Shown: positions 1 through 10,828 of the stretch, piece after piece
Numbering within the stretch: position 1 is the stretch's first letter
How the letters are laid out: every line of letters begins with the position of its first letter
Source: Periplaneta americana
Taxonomy: Eukaryota > Arthropoda > Insecta > Blattodea > Blattidae
Direction of reading: 5' to 3'
DNA length: 64,000 bases
Assembly: GCF_040183065.1 (NCBI RefSeq)
Contig: NC_091131.1
Span: 9,044,501-9,108,500, forward strand
Notes under the pieces: model-generated
What the model was told of the DNA's origin: nothing
The model's database searches: none
Seen by the model: only the letters and a program-made list of their open reading frames with translations
Position numbers and translations under genes: made by a program

Positions 1-960
1 TGCCGGCATGTTAACCATTCGAGCGCGGCGATAATACATTAATTATGAAGCTCTGATTAAATACATTTTTTCTTCTAGATAACTAGACAAAATACAATTT
101 TTATTGAAAGAACCGCCATTCTACACACTTAAAAAATGGAGGCAATGAATGTCTAGATAGTAGTTAGTATTTCACACGCCAGATGCCACCATTGTGCTCA
201 CGGTCATGCTCACGAACAGCTGAATGGTATCAGAGTTGTGGCGTGGTTTCGTATTCTGCTGAGGGACGTACTAGTCATTCTGACATAGTGGCGTGAGGTT
301 GCTAGTGCGTGGAATTATATCCTGTGTTCCAACTGTTGACTCTTCTTTGGTGAGTTCGTGAATTTCGATTATCGAGTAACTGTTTTGGTTTACGTAGTGT
401 TATACTGTTTGTAGCAGCGAATTATTGACGCATCAGTACAAGTCTGATGCGATCGATTGTTTTCTTTTATTGCAGAATGCCGGTCGAAATGCTGGCTGCA
501 ATGAATGTGGAGCAATAACAATATGTATAGTACAATGTATTTTATAACAGTTGGTGTGAAATATGACCACTCATCGTTACAATCCGATATATTTTTTAAA
601 TGTAACGTATAATAACTGGGTTACATTGTCACTCATTGTGTTAGGTTAGGTGTCACATTTCTCTTTCATGGCCGGAAGTATTTAATTCCCATACTGAGTG
701 AAAACGTACCAGTATAAACTTGTTACACATTTTGTCATGCTATAAATACAGCGTTTCAGTACATTCTATTGTTATTAATTAATTATTGAAAATAACTATT
801 CCAGATGTAGGAAATTAATACACTTCATGAACCATTTACGGACGCTTTTTTCATAACGTAGTAGATGAAAGAAATTAAAAGGCTATTGTAATCCATGAAC
901 CAACTCCGTGCGCAGATTTTAAACTTTTTTATGTAACATTGCTTTTCAAAATACGGTAAT
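1..960. other. Unassigned AT-rich DNA
   Basis: No open reading frame of note, no tRNA-like segment and no inverted ends were seen in this stretch. It is followed at once by a LINE 3' end. It may be unique intergenic DNA or an old repeat that is no longer recognisable. Confidence 0.4.
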
Positions 961-961
961 T

Positions 962-1270
962 CTTTACTTACTTACAAATAGCTTTTAGAGAACCCGGAAA
1001 TTTATTGCCGCCCTCACATAAGTCCGCCATCGGTCCCTATCCAGTGCAAGATTAATCCAGTCTCTATCACCATATCCCACATCCCTCAAATGCATTTTAA
1101 TATTACCCTCCCATCTACGTCTCGACCTCCCCAAAAGTCTTTTTCCCTCCGGCCTCCCAACTAACACTCTATGTGCATTTCTGGACTCGCCCATACGTGC
1201 TACATGACCTGCCCATCTCAAACGTCTGGATTTTAATGTTCCTGATTATGTCAGGTGAAGAATACAATGC
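962..1270 (-). mobile_element. RTE-like LINE, 3' end only
   Basis: This is the C-terminal end of a non-LTR retrotransposon reverse transcriptase. The 78-residue frame at 985-1221 contains [15 protein letters not shown] and GRPEGKR, which recur in seven other copies in this window. The 3' end is marked by the ACTTACTTAC tail at 966-974, the reverse of an (AAGT)n tail. The copy is cut off at about 1270, just upstream of the RWAGHV motif, so it is a typical 5'-truncated dead insertion. The clade (RTE-like) is inferred from the order of the C-terminal motifs. Confidence 0.85.
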
Positions 1271-1289
1271 GTTACATTACATAACTTCA

Positions 1290-1800
1290 TTACCAAAGGA
1301 AGACGGATAGCTATCCATACTCCGATCAAACTGCGTATATGCAAGGCATACCAAAATCTTGAATTAACCACACCTAGCCTGTCACTCATAATCGACCTTA
1401 CGAAAACTCGCTTTCTAGCCAGCTATGTACCGGTACCTACCAAAAGCTTAAATGCAAGGCATGCGATCCGTCTTTCTACCGGCTATCACTTTCACAGCAA
1501 CTTTCCACCCTTATTTTGGTGCGAAATTGGTGTCAGCACTCCATATTTATTTTGTTTATGGTACATATAACTCGACTACAAGCCAAGTACGTAAATACAT
1601 TCTTACCTTGGAGTGTAACGCATTAGTACTGAAATATCCTTTTCATAACTCAGTTAATTAATTTTTACAATATGTGTTACCAACACAATGAGTTGCTTTT
1701 TTTTATTCTCCCCAAATGGAGGGTGTACAGTCTTCCCATGAACTTCCCATCATCTTTTACATAAAAGTAGATGTGCTGCATAAGAATAACTTTTTTAACT
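1290..1800. other. Unassigned DNA
   Basis: The stretch holds only a 69-residue frame at 1452-1661 that resembles nothing known to me. No repeat ends were found. I see no support for a gene. Confidence 0.35.
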
Positions 1801-1802
1801 TG

Positions 1803-1823
1803 GTTATTTAACGACGCTGTATG
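1803..1823 (-). repeat. SINE A tail fragment
   Basis: The segment GGTTATTTAACGACGCTGTA matches the 3' tail of SINE A, which ends in the same acgacgct block at 3610, 22460, 23450 and elsewhere. Only about 20 bp remain, directly against a tRNA-like fragment. Confidence 0.5.
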
Positions 1824-1920
1824 AACTGTGGCTTAATGGATAAAGCATCAGCACGTAGAGCTGAAAACCCGGGTTCAAATCCCGGTGCCGGAGAGAATTT
1901 TTCTCCGTTCCATTACTCTT
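1824..1920 (+). mobile_element. tRNA-like element X, 5'-truncated
   Basis: The segment has a tRNA-like D arm (GGCTTAATGGATAAAGC), an anticodon arm TCAGC-ACGTAGA-GCTGA and a T arm with GGTTCAAATCC, then the GAGAATTTTTCTCC tail that follows every X copy near 59.3-59.9 kb. The 5' acceptor strand does not pair with the 3' strand, so this is a broken copy and not a working tRNA gene. In full copies the loop would place GTA at the anticodon, but position 33 is C and not the universal U. Confidence 0.75.
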
Positions 1921-2138
1921 TCATCGAATCCAGAAGTGCATATAGAATGTTACTTGGGAGGCCGGAGGGAAAAAAAGACCTTTAGGGAGGCCGAGACGTA
2001 GGCGGGAAGATAATATTAAAATGGATTTGAGGGAAGTGGGATATGATGATAGAGACTGGATTAATCTTGCTCAGGATAGGGACCAATGGCGGGCTTATGT
2101 GAGGGCGGCAATGAACCTCCGGGTTCCTTAAAAGCCAG
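1921..2138 (+). mobile_element. RTE-like LINE, 3' end only
   Basis: The plus strand carries the last ~70 codons of the same LINE ([40 protein letters not shown]-like text), with a small frameshift in the run of A's near 1971. It ends at the usual stop codon and AAAAGCCA and then runs into an (AAT)n array. Together with the copy at 2226 it forms a tail-to-tail inverted pair. Confidence 0.85.
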
Positions 2139-2192
<54 letters not shown>

Positions 2193-2225
2193 GATGATAA
2201 TAATAATAATAATAATAATAATAAT
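2139..2225. repeat. (AAT)n microsatellite with GAT interruptions
   Basis: About 87 bp of TAA/TGA triplets lie between the 3' ends of two LINE copies in opposite orientation. Confidence 0.95.
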
Positions 2226-3093
2226 TACTTACTTACTTACAAATGGCTTTTAAGGAACCCGAAGGTTCATTGCCGCCCTCACATAAGCCCGCCAGCGGTC
2301 CCTATCCTGTGCAAGATTAATCCAGTCTCTATCATCATACCCCACCTCCCTCAAATCCATTTTAATATTATCCTCCCATCTACGTCTCGGCCCCCCTAAA
2401 GGTCTTTTTCCCTCCGGTCTCCCAACTAACACTCTATATGCATTTCTGGATTCGCCCATACGTGCTACATGCCCTGCCCATCTCAAACGTCTCGATTTTA
2501 TGTTCCTAATTATGTCAGGTGAAGAATACAATGCGTGCAGTTCTGTGTTGTGTAACTTTCTCCATTCTCCTGTAACTTCATCCCGCTTAGCCCCAAATAT
2601 TTTCCTTAGCACCTTATTCTCAAACACCCTGAACCTATGTTCCCCTCTCAGGGTGAGAGTCGAAGTTTCACAACCGTACAGAAGAACCGGTAATATAACT
2701 GTTTTATAAATTCTAACTTTCAGATTTTTGGACAGCAGACTGGATGATAAGAGCTTCTCAACCGAATAATAACAGGCATTTACCATATTTATTCTGTGTT
2801 TAATTTCCTCCCGAGTGTCATTTATATTTGTTACTGTTGCTCCAAGATATTTGAATTTTTCCACCTCTTCGAAGGATAAATCTCCAATTTTTATATTTCC
2901 ATTTCGTACAATATTCTGGTCAAGAGACATAATCATATACTTTGTCTTTTCGGGATTTGCTTCCAAACCGATCGCTCTACTTGCTTCAAGTAAAATTTCC
3001 GTGTTTTCCCTAATCGTTTGTGTATTTTCTCCTAACATATTCACGTCATCCGCATAGAGAAGAAGCTGATGTAACCCGTTCAATTCCAAACCC
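2226..3093 (-). mobile_element. RTE-like LINE with 279-residue RT fragment
   Basis: This is the longest LINE fragment in the window. The open frame at 2250-3089 begins just before the catalytic YADD of the reverse transcriptase (residues 12-15), passes the ANPEKTKYM block (~44-52) and the FKYLGATVT block (~78-86), reaches [16 protein letters not shown] (~137-152) and ends with [14 protein letters not shown] (~200-213) and MNLRVP. A full element would need an endonuclease and the rest of the RT upstream; these are absent because the copy stops at 3093 against an (AAT)n array. The ACTTACTTAC tail is at 2226-2240. The frame is open by age or chance; with no 5' half it cannot act alone. Confidence 0.9.

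Positions 3094-3142
<49 letters not shown>
3094..3142. repeat. (AAT)n microsatellite
   Basis: About 48 bp of TAA triplets abut the truncated 5' end of the LINE. Confidence 0.95.
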
Positions 3143-3593
3143 TCATATGTCTTAAAAATCACCCACTGATTAAGTTATATAGGACCTATCATTAATACCA
3201 TGGTGATTTGAAGGTTGTAGCTAATAACCAGTCAACATTCAACTGCTGCTGTTGCAATAAGAAAAATGACTCATGCCGATTTCTTATTTTTATTTCCGTG
3301 TCGACAAATTATAGTGTTAAGCTCAAGAACGGTACTTAAATCTGCCGACTATAATGGACAAGTGTAATAAAAAAAAACTAATTTACTTTATGAACAACTT
3401 TTATTACCATTACTGCGATGGTGCTGAAATAAAACCTAGAAAGCAAGGTCAGAAGGACGAGCCTGCTCGTTCTACACGTTGGAGCAGTGTACATGTCAAA
3501 ATGTTGCTCCAAGATCTAAGTGAAAAGGAGATCCTGTTCAGTTGCCTCTCTAAATTAACTTAGGTACTGAGATACCAAGTTGTTACACCTTAA
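3143..3593. other. Unassigned DNA with one short frame
   Basis: A 69-residue frame starts at 3354 after an in-frame ATG and reads through KKLIYFMNNFYYHYC. I do not recognise it. There are no neighbours or repeat ends to support a gene. Confidence 0.3.
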
Positions 3594-3603
3594 AATGGTA
3601 ATA

Positions 3604-3854
3604 ATTTAGTAGGTTATTTTACGACGCTTTATCAACATCTCAGGTTATTTAGCGTCTGAATGAGATGAAGTTGATAATGCCGTTGAAATGAGTCCGTGGT
3701 CCAGCACCGAAAGTTACCCAGCATTTGCTCATATTGGGTTGAGGGAAAACCCCAGAAAAAAACTCAACCAGGTAATTTGCCCCTACCGGGAATCGAACCC
3801 AGGCCACCTGGTTTCGCGGCCAGACGGGCTAACCGTTACTCCACAGGTGTGGAC
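3604..3854 (-). mobile_element. SINE A, full copy
   Basis: This is a tRNA-derived SINE of about 250 bp. Read on the minus strand it starts with a tRNA-like head (GTGGAGTAACGGTTAGC as box A, GGTTCGATTCC as box B), continues through a body containing GGTTACCTGG-type and CCCTCAACCCAA blocks, and ends at the acgacgct tail. It is flanked by a 10-bp target duplication AATGGTAATA (3594-3603 and 3855-3864), which shows a LINE-driven insertion. It has no coding capacity; the 61-118 residue frames across it are by-products. Confidence 0.92.
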
Positions 3855-3864
3855 AATGGTAATA

Positions 3865-4375
3865 AAATTATAAGTGAATGCAAATGGATAATTAACTCTC
3901 TGCTAATAATACTCGAAGCCTACAATAAGAAGGCATTTCTTTTTTATTTGACAGAGAATGAAAATAGTGACCCCACCGGCTATGTTTCCACGAGAGGGGA
4001 AATTCCCTTCCATACCCCCATTAATTCGAATCTGCTCTGTTTATTATTGTAGCGTTTGCATTTTAAATCCGAAACTATTTCGGTCAAACAATCCACCATT
4101 AGTTTTCCACAGAAAACTGACACAAAATTTAATTACATTAAATCGGCATATACAATGCAAGGTTTGTTCAGAACTCGCCAGTGTTCTCAGCTCCATTGCT
4201 GTGAAAATTTGTCAATTGGGCAAAGAAATCCAGACATATTGCGTCGTGATATATCGTGAAAAATCTTTGGTGTGTCGTAAGGGTTTTGTACTTCTGAAAG
4301 AGAGGTGATAAGAATGAGTTAACATTATGCCGGGTACGTACAGTCATAATCAAAATTCATAATCTACTTGCGAGC
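3865..4375. other. Unassigned DNA
   Basis: The overlapping 116-, 67- and 61-residue frames here share the same bases on both strands and resemble nothing known. No repeat ends were seen. Confidence 0.35.
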
Positions 4376-4500
4376 TGGAATTCAAATCCTAGTTGCAACA
4401 AGTTACCTGGTTGAAGTTGAGAAGTTTTCCCTCAACCAATAAATGAAGCAGAATTTCTGAGTAACTTTCATCGTTGGACCTCGAACTGATTACACTTCTC
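4376..4500 (+). mobile_element. SINE A, old diverged fragment
   Basis: The order GAATTCAAATCCTAG, CAAGTTACCTGGTTGA, TTTTCCCTCAACC, GAGTAACTTTC and TTGGACC follows the SINE A body, with many substitutions and a missing box A. It is an older insertion than the other SINE A copies. Confidence 0.75.
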
Positions 4501-5449
4501 TTCTTTCATCATCACCTCCATTTCTTTCCTAGTTTCGGGCTTGCTCCGATGTAGAGTCGGCTGCTAGCAGTCACCGAACTTTGATTCCGTGTTATGTGGT
4601 CATTAGTTGCTGGTGGTAGTACTATGTGCCTGGGCTCAAGGTAAGACCGATTATTTAGTCCTGACAGCTCGACGACACGAAAGAGGGGAAGTCATAGGAG
4701 TAGTGGGGAGAGCTGTCAGTAAATGAAATGCAGTATAGCCTAACTGTCCTAGGAACATACCGCTCTACCGCACGCATGACATCCAATCGCTCTGAAGACA
4801 AGCGAATGACTAACCCAAACACCTTTGGCGTAACTGAATGGACTCGCCTGACCCAGGCGCACATTGCCGGCGACTTTCAAGACTAAATACTCGTACTGTA
4901 GCTCGTGGAACCGGGGTTGAGGGACCGCGGTGATGCCTATGCGAAAAGGTGAAAGGATTGTGTAGACTGTAGGGGGAGTTCGGAGGCGGCCAGTAGGGGA
5001 ATCTGTAGCGCACAAAATTCCATTCCGGGTAGTACAATGGGGCCAAGCGGCCGAGAAGGCAGTTCCCAGTCCGTGCCTCTCCCCTCAAGGGGGATTAATA
5101 CAAACACTAACAATGCATCTAAACCAGGGGCGTGCGGACAATTATTATTTAACAATGGACTAAAAGAAAAAGGGCGGCAAGCTTGAGAGATACGGAGCAG
5201 AGAAGGGAGATATACCTTTCAAATAGGCTGAAGCTGCCATTTCGTTCACCGAAGGGTTCAGCTTCACACTCGGGTGTCAGTAGCCAGGCGATGATTTCTT
5301 AACCATGATAGCACAAAGGGGATCGTGTCTTATTCTTTCATACGAGTAGGTTTGCCGAGCGTGTAGTCTGTATCATATTAACAAGTGACAAAATTAACAA
5401 ATGGAAAACTTATTTATTCGTTTATCTAAGTCACTCAGTACGTCAGGGA
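4501..5449. other. GC-richer unassigned DNA
   Basis: About 4660-5340 is visibly richer in G and C than its neighbours and carries several overlapping minus-strand frames of 69-92 residues. None resembles a known protein. It does not match rRNA or tRNA as far as I can read. It could be an old repeat or a CpG-rich regulatory tract. Confidence 0.35.
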
Positions 5450-7565
5450 ACAATTCTATCAGGTCAGACCGTCAGTGAGTGATTCTGCCAATTAGTGATG
5501 TAAAAATGACTCCTATGGGTCTGATTCTCTCAGATCATTCTGTGAGTCAGTTTCTGTCAAGGTCACTCCTGTAATTCTGTCTGGTCACTCCTGTGAGTAA
5601 TTCTGTCAGGTCACTCCTATGAGTCAGTGATTCTTTCAGGTCACTCCTGTGAGTCAGTGATTCTTTCAGGTCACTCCTGTGAGTCAGTGATTCTCTCAGG
5701 TCACTCCTGTGAGTCAGTGATTCTCTCAGGTCACTCCTGTGAGTCAGTGATTCTCTCAGGTCACTCCTGTGAGTCAGTGATTCTCTCAGGTCACTCCTGT
5801 GAGTCAGTGATTCTTTCAGATCAATCCTGTGAGTCAGTGATTCTCTCAGGCCACTCCTGTGAGTCAGTGATTCCCTCAGGTCACTCCTGTGAGTCAGTGA
5901 TTCTTTCAGATCACTCCTGTGAGTCAGTGATTCTCTCAGATCACTCCAGTGAGTCAGTGATTCTCTCAGGTCACTCCTGTGAGTCAGTGATTCTTTCAGG
6001 TCACTCCTGTGAGTCAGTGATTCTTTCAGGTCACTCCTGTGAGTCAGTGATTCTCTCAGGTCACTCCTGTGAGTCAGTGATTATTTCAGGTCACTCCTGT
6101 GAGTCAGTGATTCTTTCAGATCACTCCTGTGAGTCTGATTCTCTCAGGTCACTCCTGTGAGCAATTCTGTCAGATCACTCCTGTGAGTCAGTGATTCTTT
6201 CAGATCACTCCTATGAGTCAGTGATTCTTTCAGGTCACTCCTGTGAGCAATTAATTCTGTCAGATCACTCCTGTGAGTGAGTGATTCTTTCAGATCACTC
6301 CTGTGAGTCAGTGATTCTCTCAGGTCACTCCTGTGAGCAATTAATTCTATCAGATCACTCCTGTGAGTCAGTGATTCTGTCAGGTCACTCCTGTGAGCAA
6401 TTCTGTCAGATCACTCCTATGAGTCAGTGATTCTCTCAGGTCACTCCTGTGAGCAATTAATTCTGTCAGATCACTCCTGTGAGAGTGATTCTTTCAGATC
6501 ACTCCTCTGAGTCAGTGATTCTCTCAGGTCACTCCTGTGAGCAATTAATTCTGTCAGATCACTCCTGTGAGTCAGTGATTCTCTCAGGTGACTCCTGTGA
6601 GCAATTAATTCTGTCAGATCACTCCTGTGAGTCAGTGATTCTCTCAGGTCACTCCTGTGAGTCAGTGATTCTCTCAGGTCACTCCTGTGAGTCAGCGATT
6701 CTCTCAGGTCACTCCTGTGAGTCAGTGATTCTCTCAGATCACTCCTGTGAGTCAGTGATTCTCTCAGGTCACTCCTGTGAGTCAGTGATTCTTTCAGGTC
6801 ACTCCTGTGAGTCAGTGATTCTCTCAGGTCACTCCTGTGAGTCAGTGATTATTTCAGGTCACTCCTGTGAGTCAGTGATTCTTTCAGATCACTCCTGTGA
6901 GTCAGTGATTCTTTCAGATCACTCCTGTGAGTCAGTGATTCTCTCAGGTCACTCCTGTGAGCAATTCTGTCAGATTACTCCTGTGAGTCAGTGATTCTTT
7001 CAGATCACTCCTATGAGTCAGTGACTCTTTCAGATCACTCCTGTGAGTCAGTGATTCTTTCAGATCACTCCTGTGAGTCAGTGATTCTCTCAGGTCACTC
7101 CTGTGAGCAATTAATTCTGTCAGATCACTCCTGTGAGTCAGTGATTCTTTCAGATCACTCCTATGAGTCAGTGATTCTCTCAGGTCACTCCTGTGAGCAA
7201 TTAATTCTGTCAGATCACTCCTGTGAGTGAGTGATTCTTTCAGATCACTCCTGTGAGTCAGTGATTCTCTCAGGTCACTCCTGTGAGCAATTAATTCTGT
7301 CAGATCACTCCTGTGAGTCAGTGATTCTCTCAGGTCACTCCTGTGAGCAATTAATTCTGTCAGATCACTCCTGTGAGTCTGTGATTCTCTCAGGTCACTC
7401 CTGTGAGCAATTAATTCTGTCAGATCACTCCTGTGAGTCAGTGATTCTTTCAGTCCACTCCTGTGAGTCAGTGATTCTCTCAGGTCATTCTTGTGAGTAA
7501 TTCTGTCCAGTCACTCCTGCAAGTCAGTGATTCTGTCAGGTCACTCATGAGAGTTTGTGATTGTG
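5450..7565. repeat. 30-bp minisatellite, about 65-70 units
   Basis: A tandem array of a 30-bp unit fills just over 2 kb. Type A units carry GAGTCAGTGATTCT then TCAG and TCACTCCTGT. Type B units carry GAGCAATTAATTCTGTCAG in the same place. Some units are 4 bp shorter (GAGCAATTCTGTCAG), and one unit before 6480 is also shortened. From about 7090 to 7440 A and B alternate, a 60-bp higher-order repeat. Because 30 is a multiple of three, a ten-residue repeat (ILSGHSCESV and variants) stays open for up to 177 residues on the plus strand, broken only where short units shift the frame. Units at both edges are the most diverged, as expected of unequal exchange. I read it as non-coding. Confidence 0.97.
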
Positions 7566-8624
7566 AACGAGGTCAGTTTCTTCTCTCTTTTTCTGTCTCT
7601 GGTGTAAGCGTCCACGGCAGGAACTGTTGCCCACGGAAGGGCAGGCATTGATAATGTCCTGTATCAATGTCAGCGTCACTGCTGATTAAATAATAGTTCT
7701 CACTTGTATGCTGTTTGTAATATGTGCAGGCAAAGGGTAACGATCCAGAGTAAGAAACTTCACATGAGATTCTGAACACATTTAATATTTGTTTGCCGAT
7801 CTTTGCGTTCAGAATTAGGGAAATGTTTTTGATATGAATAACTAAAGACAGCCGAAATGGCCCAGTTGGCAGAGAGATTGGAAAAGCACGGTTACGACGT
7901 GAAACCGGAATGGTTCGAAGACGTGTTTAACCTCCTAGCAAGATTTATCCTTGAACTGCCCGTAGCATATTTTTTTGAAGTGTTTATTACACGTGGAGAA
8001 TTTTACGATGAGAAAAAGAAATTAATATTTCTCGTAACCTCTTAGCGCCGTGTATAGCCGTTAAGCAACACACAGTTGTGTAATCGGTCATTCCATCTCC
8101 ACATGCCACGCTTGCATCGCGCGATTTCAGAGCCCGTGGTCCGCAACCCGATGCACCGTGACGTATCGTATTTACTCGCATAATTCTCTCCCCCCCTCCC
8201 GGCGTAATTCCCCCCCCCCCCGCCTGGATGTTAGAACTTTTTTTTTTTTTTTTTTAGAATTTTATTTTTCTTGCGTAATTTCTGCCTCTTTAACATAATT
8301 CTCAAGAATAAATATGAAGAAATATATTATGTATTATGTAAATGTAGGTTACTTACGCCACTTTGATTTACCATGAATTAATTTTCCAATAAAATTATGA
8401 AATGGACGATGATTTGTGTTGATGTCTATGTATAATTTTTGCATAGTGGTGCTATAATCATAAACGGATTGGCAACACTGAGAAAGTTAAATGTGACAAC
8501 GTCTGTTTACAGTTCCTTACCAACTGAAGCTCTCGTTGCATCTCTAACATGATACTTCGCAAGTTGTAGAGTATAGTCTTTCGTAATATAAAACATAAAG
8601 CTAAATGCATAGTAAGCAGCCCTA
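7566..8624. other. Unassigned DNA with C- and T-tracts
   Basis: The stretch contains a short frame at 7857-8045 (starts MAQLAERLEKHGYDVKPEWF) that looks protein-like in composition but that I cannot place; it could be a stray exon or chance. At 8186-8254 there is a C-rich run, a run of 12-13 C's and a run of about 20 T's. Nothing else is supported. Confidence 0.35.
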
Positions 8625-8885
8625 TCAAAATAAGAAACAACGTAATACGATCGGCTCACATCAGCCCTTGTGCATCCTATTTGAGATGATTTTTCCGAGT
8701 CCTATGGTGGCCATTGGCATTCATGAATACGACGCTGACAGGCAGATCATCCGGCACTACCTCCAACAGCCTAGACATGTGCTGCTTTGTCCACTGCAAA
8801 TTCCATCTAAGTGAGGCCTGGGATCGAACCTTGGTCACCTTGATGGAAGATCAGCGCACTAGTGCCGACCCCTGCGTAGAAGAGG
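8625..8885 (-). mobile_element. Possible tRNA-derived SINE D
   Basis: On the minus strand, GGTCGGCACTAGTGCGCTGA and GGTTCGATCCCAGG stand in the order of boxes A and B of a tRNA promoter, followed by a body of about 200 bp. No second copy lies in this window and no clear target duplication was found, so the family is tentative. Confidence 0.45.
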
Positions 8886-9064
8886 CAACAGGTTATGGAA
8901 GCCTACTTATCATGACTAGGGAGCGGATTTTTATGTGCTAAAAAATTTAAATGTATTTATTTTTTATGTGCTGAAAAGTACGAAAATATTTGCTAAAAAT
9001 AAAAAATATATATTTTTTTAAATATGACAAAAATACCTTACTTAGGTTAAAAAAAAAAAAGTTA

Positions 9065-9650
9065 CTAGATACTCACCAACCATACTTGAGTGCTAGTAGT
9101 TGGCCGAGAATTGCAGTGAACAACAAAGATCATCTCCAAATTCTCCATCACAAATGCATGCCGATTATCTCTGAACAACGACTTATACTGTGAAAACGAT
9201 CTTTCCACATCACAGGACGTCAGACGTGCATATTTAAAAAGAGGAATGTCACAAACACAAACACTGTCAATTTCACCTACAGGCACACCCTCCAATACTT
9301 GAACTTTACACATTTTTTTATATCCACTGTTTTTCCCAAACACATTCTGGAATTTGTCCCTTAGTAATTGTGCTTCTGAACCTGGTAGCGAGTCTAGTTT
9401 AATTTCCACGGCACGCACCTCCCTGTTTCAGACAACAGGTTTTTGGATGTTTCGAGATTTTTATGGTGTCACATAAAAAGCTTAAATTTGCTAATAGGAA
9501 AGCCAAATCGTTTTTCAAATAACCATCGTTCAGTATATCTTGAAGGATATCGATTGACGAAGCCCGATAACAGGGAATCACAACAAGATTTATTGCCTTA
9601 CTTGATAGACATGAGCGAGAGGCGAGAGATTTATTTAAATTAAATAATGT
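9065..9650 (-). pseudogene. hAT transposase C-terminal remnant
   Basis: The 117-residue frame at 9065-9418 ends with FKYARLTSCDVERSFSQYKS and MENLEMIFVVHCNS, the pattern of the hAT C-terminal dimerisation region (a conserved T-S-x-D-x-E-R-x-F-S-x-Y block). Sequence upstream at 9399-9581 reads LLANLSFLCDTIK in another frame, so a frameshift near 9410 breaks the gene. The N-terminal zinc finger and most of the DDE core are missing. In a complete hAT this protein cuts and pastes the element; here it cannot. Confidence 0.8.
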
Positions 9651-10728
9651 TCATACCCAACTCTTATCTATTGTGTTTCACAAACAAAGCGTGGAATGAA
9701 ATCATCTTCAGCAGCAATAAACATTCCTAATTATGTGTTACAAGATCTCTCCTCCTTGTCCATGTTAATTTATTCTCTAATAATAACACTGATATGCTGC
9801 CTAGCAGTTCTCAGAACTTGAGGCGATACTATTACGAAAATGGATCACGGATACACCATACAGCGCTTAGAAACACGAAGCAACCAAGAATTCTTAAAAA
9901 AGATAAAGTACTTCGAGTGATATAATTGATTTAGCTTTAAAATATTTAAAAGTTCTTGTAAAAAAATTAGTTAAGTAAAAAGAATCCTAAATTTATGTGT
10001 TTATAATAGATTTCCTGAAAATATGTATTTACATAATTTTTTTGTGAAAATATGTATTTTTATGTGAAATAAAATTCGAGTTTTAAACTTGAAACTTCGG
10101 ACCACCAACACACTTCTACAAACATCAAGACATATACATATAAATCATCTTCACATATGCAGTCCCTGATAAACTTTGATTACACACAGCAATCATCAAT
10201 GATAATTATCTGTATGTTATTAAAATTAGATGAATATTTTAGATCTAAATGATCAATAATAACCACTATTTGCATCAATGTCAGATAACATTCAGTTCAC
10301 AAGGGAACGTATACTGCACGATTGAAATTCTACATGTATAATTACAACCAATCGACAACATAAGATCCATCAGTCACAACACAACATCAATATTGTATAT
10401 AGTACCTTAAGACATTCTTAGAACAATGTGAATTTTAATTAATTTTTAAGCTAATATATTCATTTTATTCATAATTTATTTTAACATCATTGATAAATCG
10501 TATAATCCTAATTGATTAATTTGTATTCATACTGTAACATGAGTTATATGTATACATAATCAATTCCTTTCAATTTCAAAAGTTTGCATCACATTGAAAT
10601 TAATTATCCTTCATTTTATTTATACTTTTATACATAAAGCTCATGAAGATCCAACACCATGTATAATACATTGCTCATTTGTTATTTGCTCGCTTTGATC
10701 AAGGTTCAGATTACATATTTTATTATAT

Positions 10729-10758
10729 CTGATGATGCCCAATAAGGCGAAAACGTTA
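10729..10758 (+). ncRNA. Hammerhead-ribozyme-like motif
   Basis: CTGATGA (10729-10735) is followed by a small hairpin (TGCC, loop CAATAA, GGCG), then GAAAACGTTA. This is the order of a hammerhead core: CUGAUGA, stem II, GAAA, a short stem III made by the palindrome AACGTT, and a UA cleavage position. TATAT before and ATATA after could form stem I. Stem II pairs cleanly only if the G before AAA is used in the stem, which would cost the conserved G12, so activity is doubtful. Such motifs are known from Penelope-like elements and retrozymes; the link here is inference. Confidence 0.35.
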
Positions 10759-10828
10759 ATATATTCCATATTCATATAGCAAATAAACATTTGCAAAACA
10801 GATGTGTCTCATGATTGAAATTTATATA

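Noticed and set aside
2500-3057. Plus-strand frames across the LINE at 2226-3093
   Set aside because: They are antisense shadows of the reverse transcriptase frame.
4660-5340. Ribosomal RNA fragment, because the tract is GC-rich
   Set aside because: I could not match any conserved rRNA block, and the tract lacks the universal core words.
5627-7500. Open frames of 79-177 residues with a ten-residue repeat (ILSGHSCESV)
   Set aside because: They follow from a 30-bp tandem repeat with no stop in one frame; frames break wherever a unit is short, there is no start context or signal, and both edges decay as in a non-coding minisatellite.
5450-7565. Possible CRISPR array
   Set aside because: Units are contiguous and similar over their full length; there are no unique spacers between repeats and no cas genes.
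7857-8045. Small host gene or exon (MAQLAERLEKHGYDVKPEWF...)
   Set aside because: Composition is protein-like, but I found no homologue, splice context or neighbouring exon; kept only as a note.
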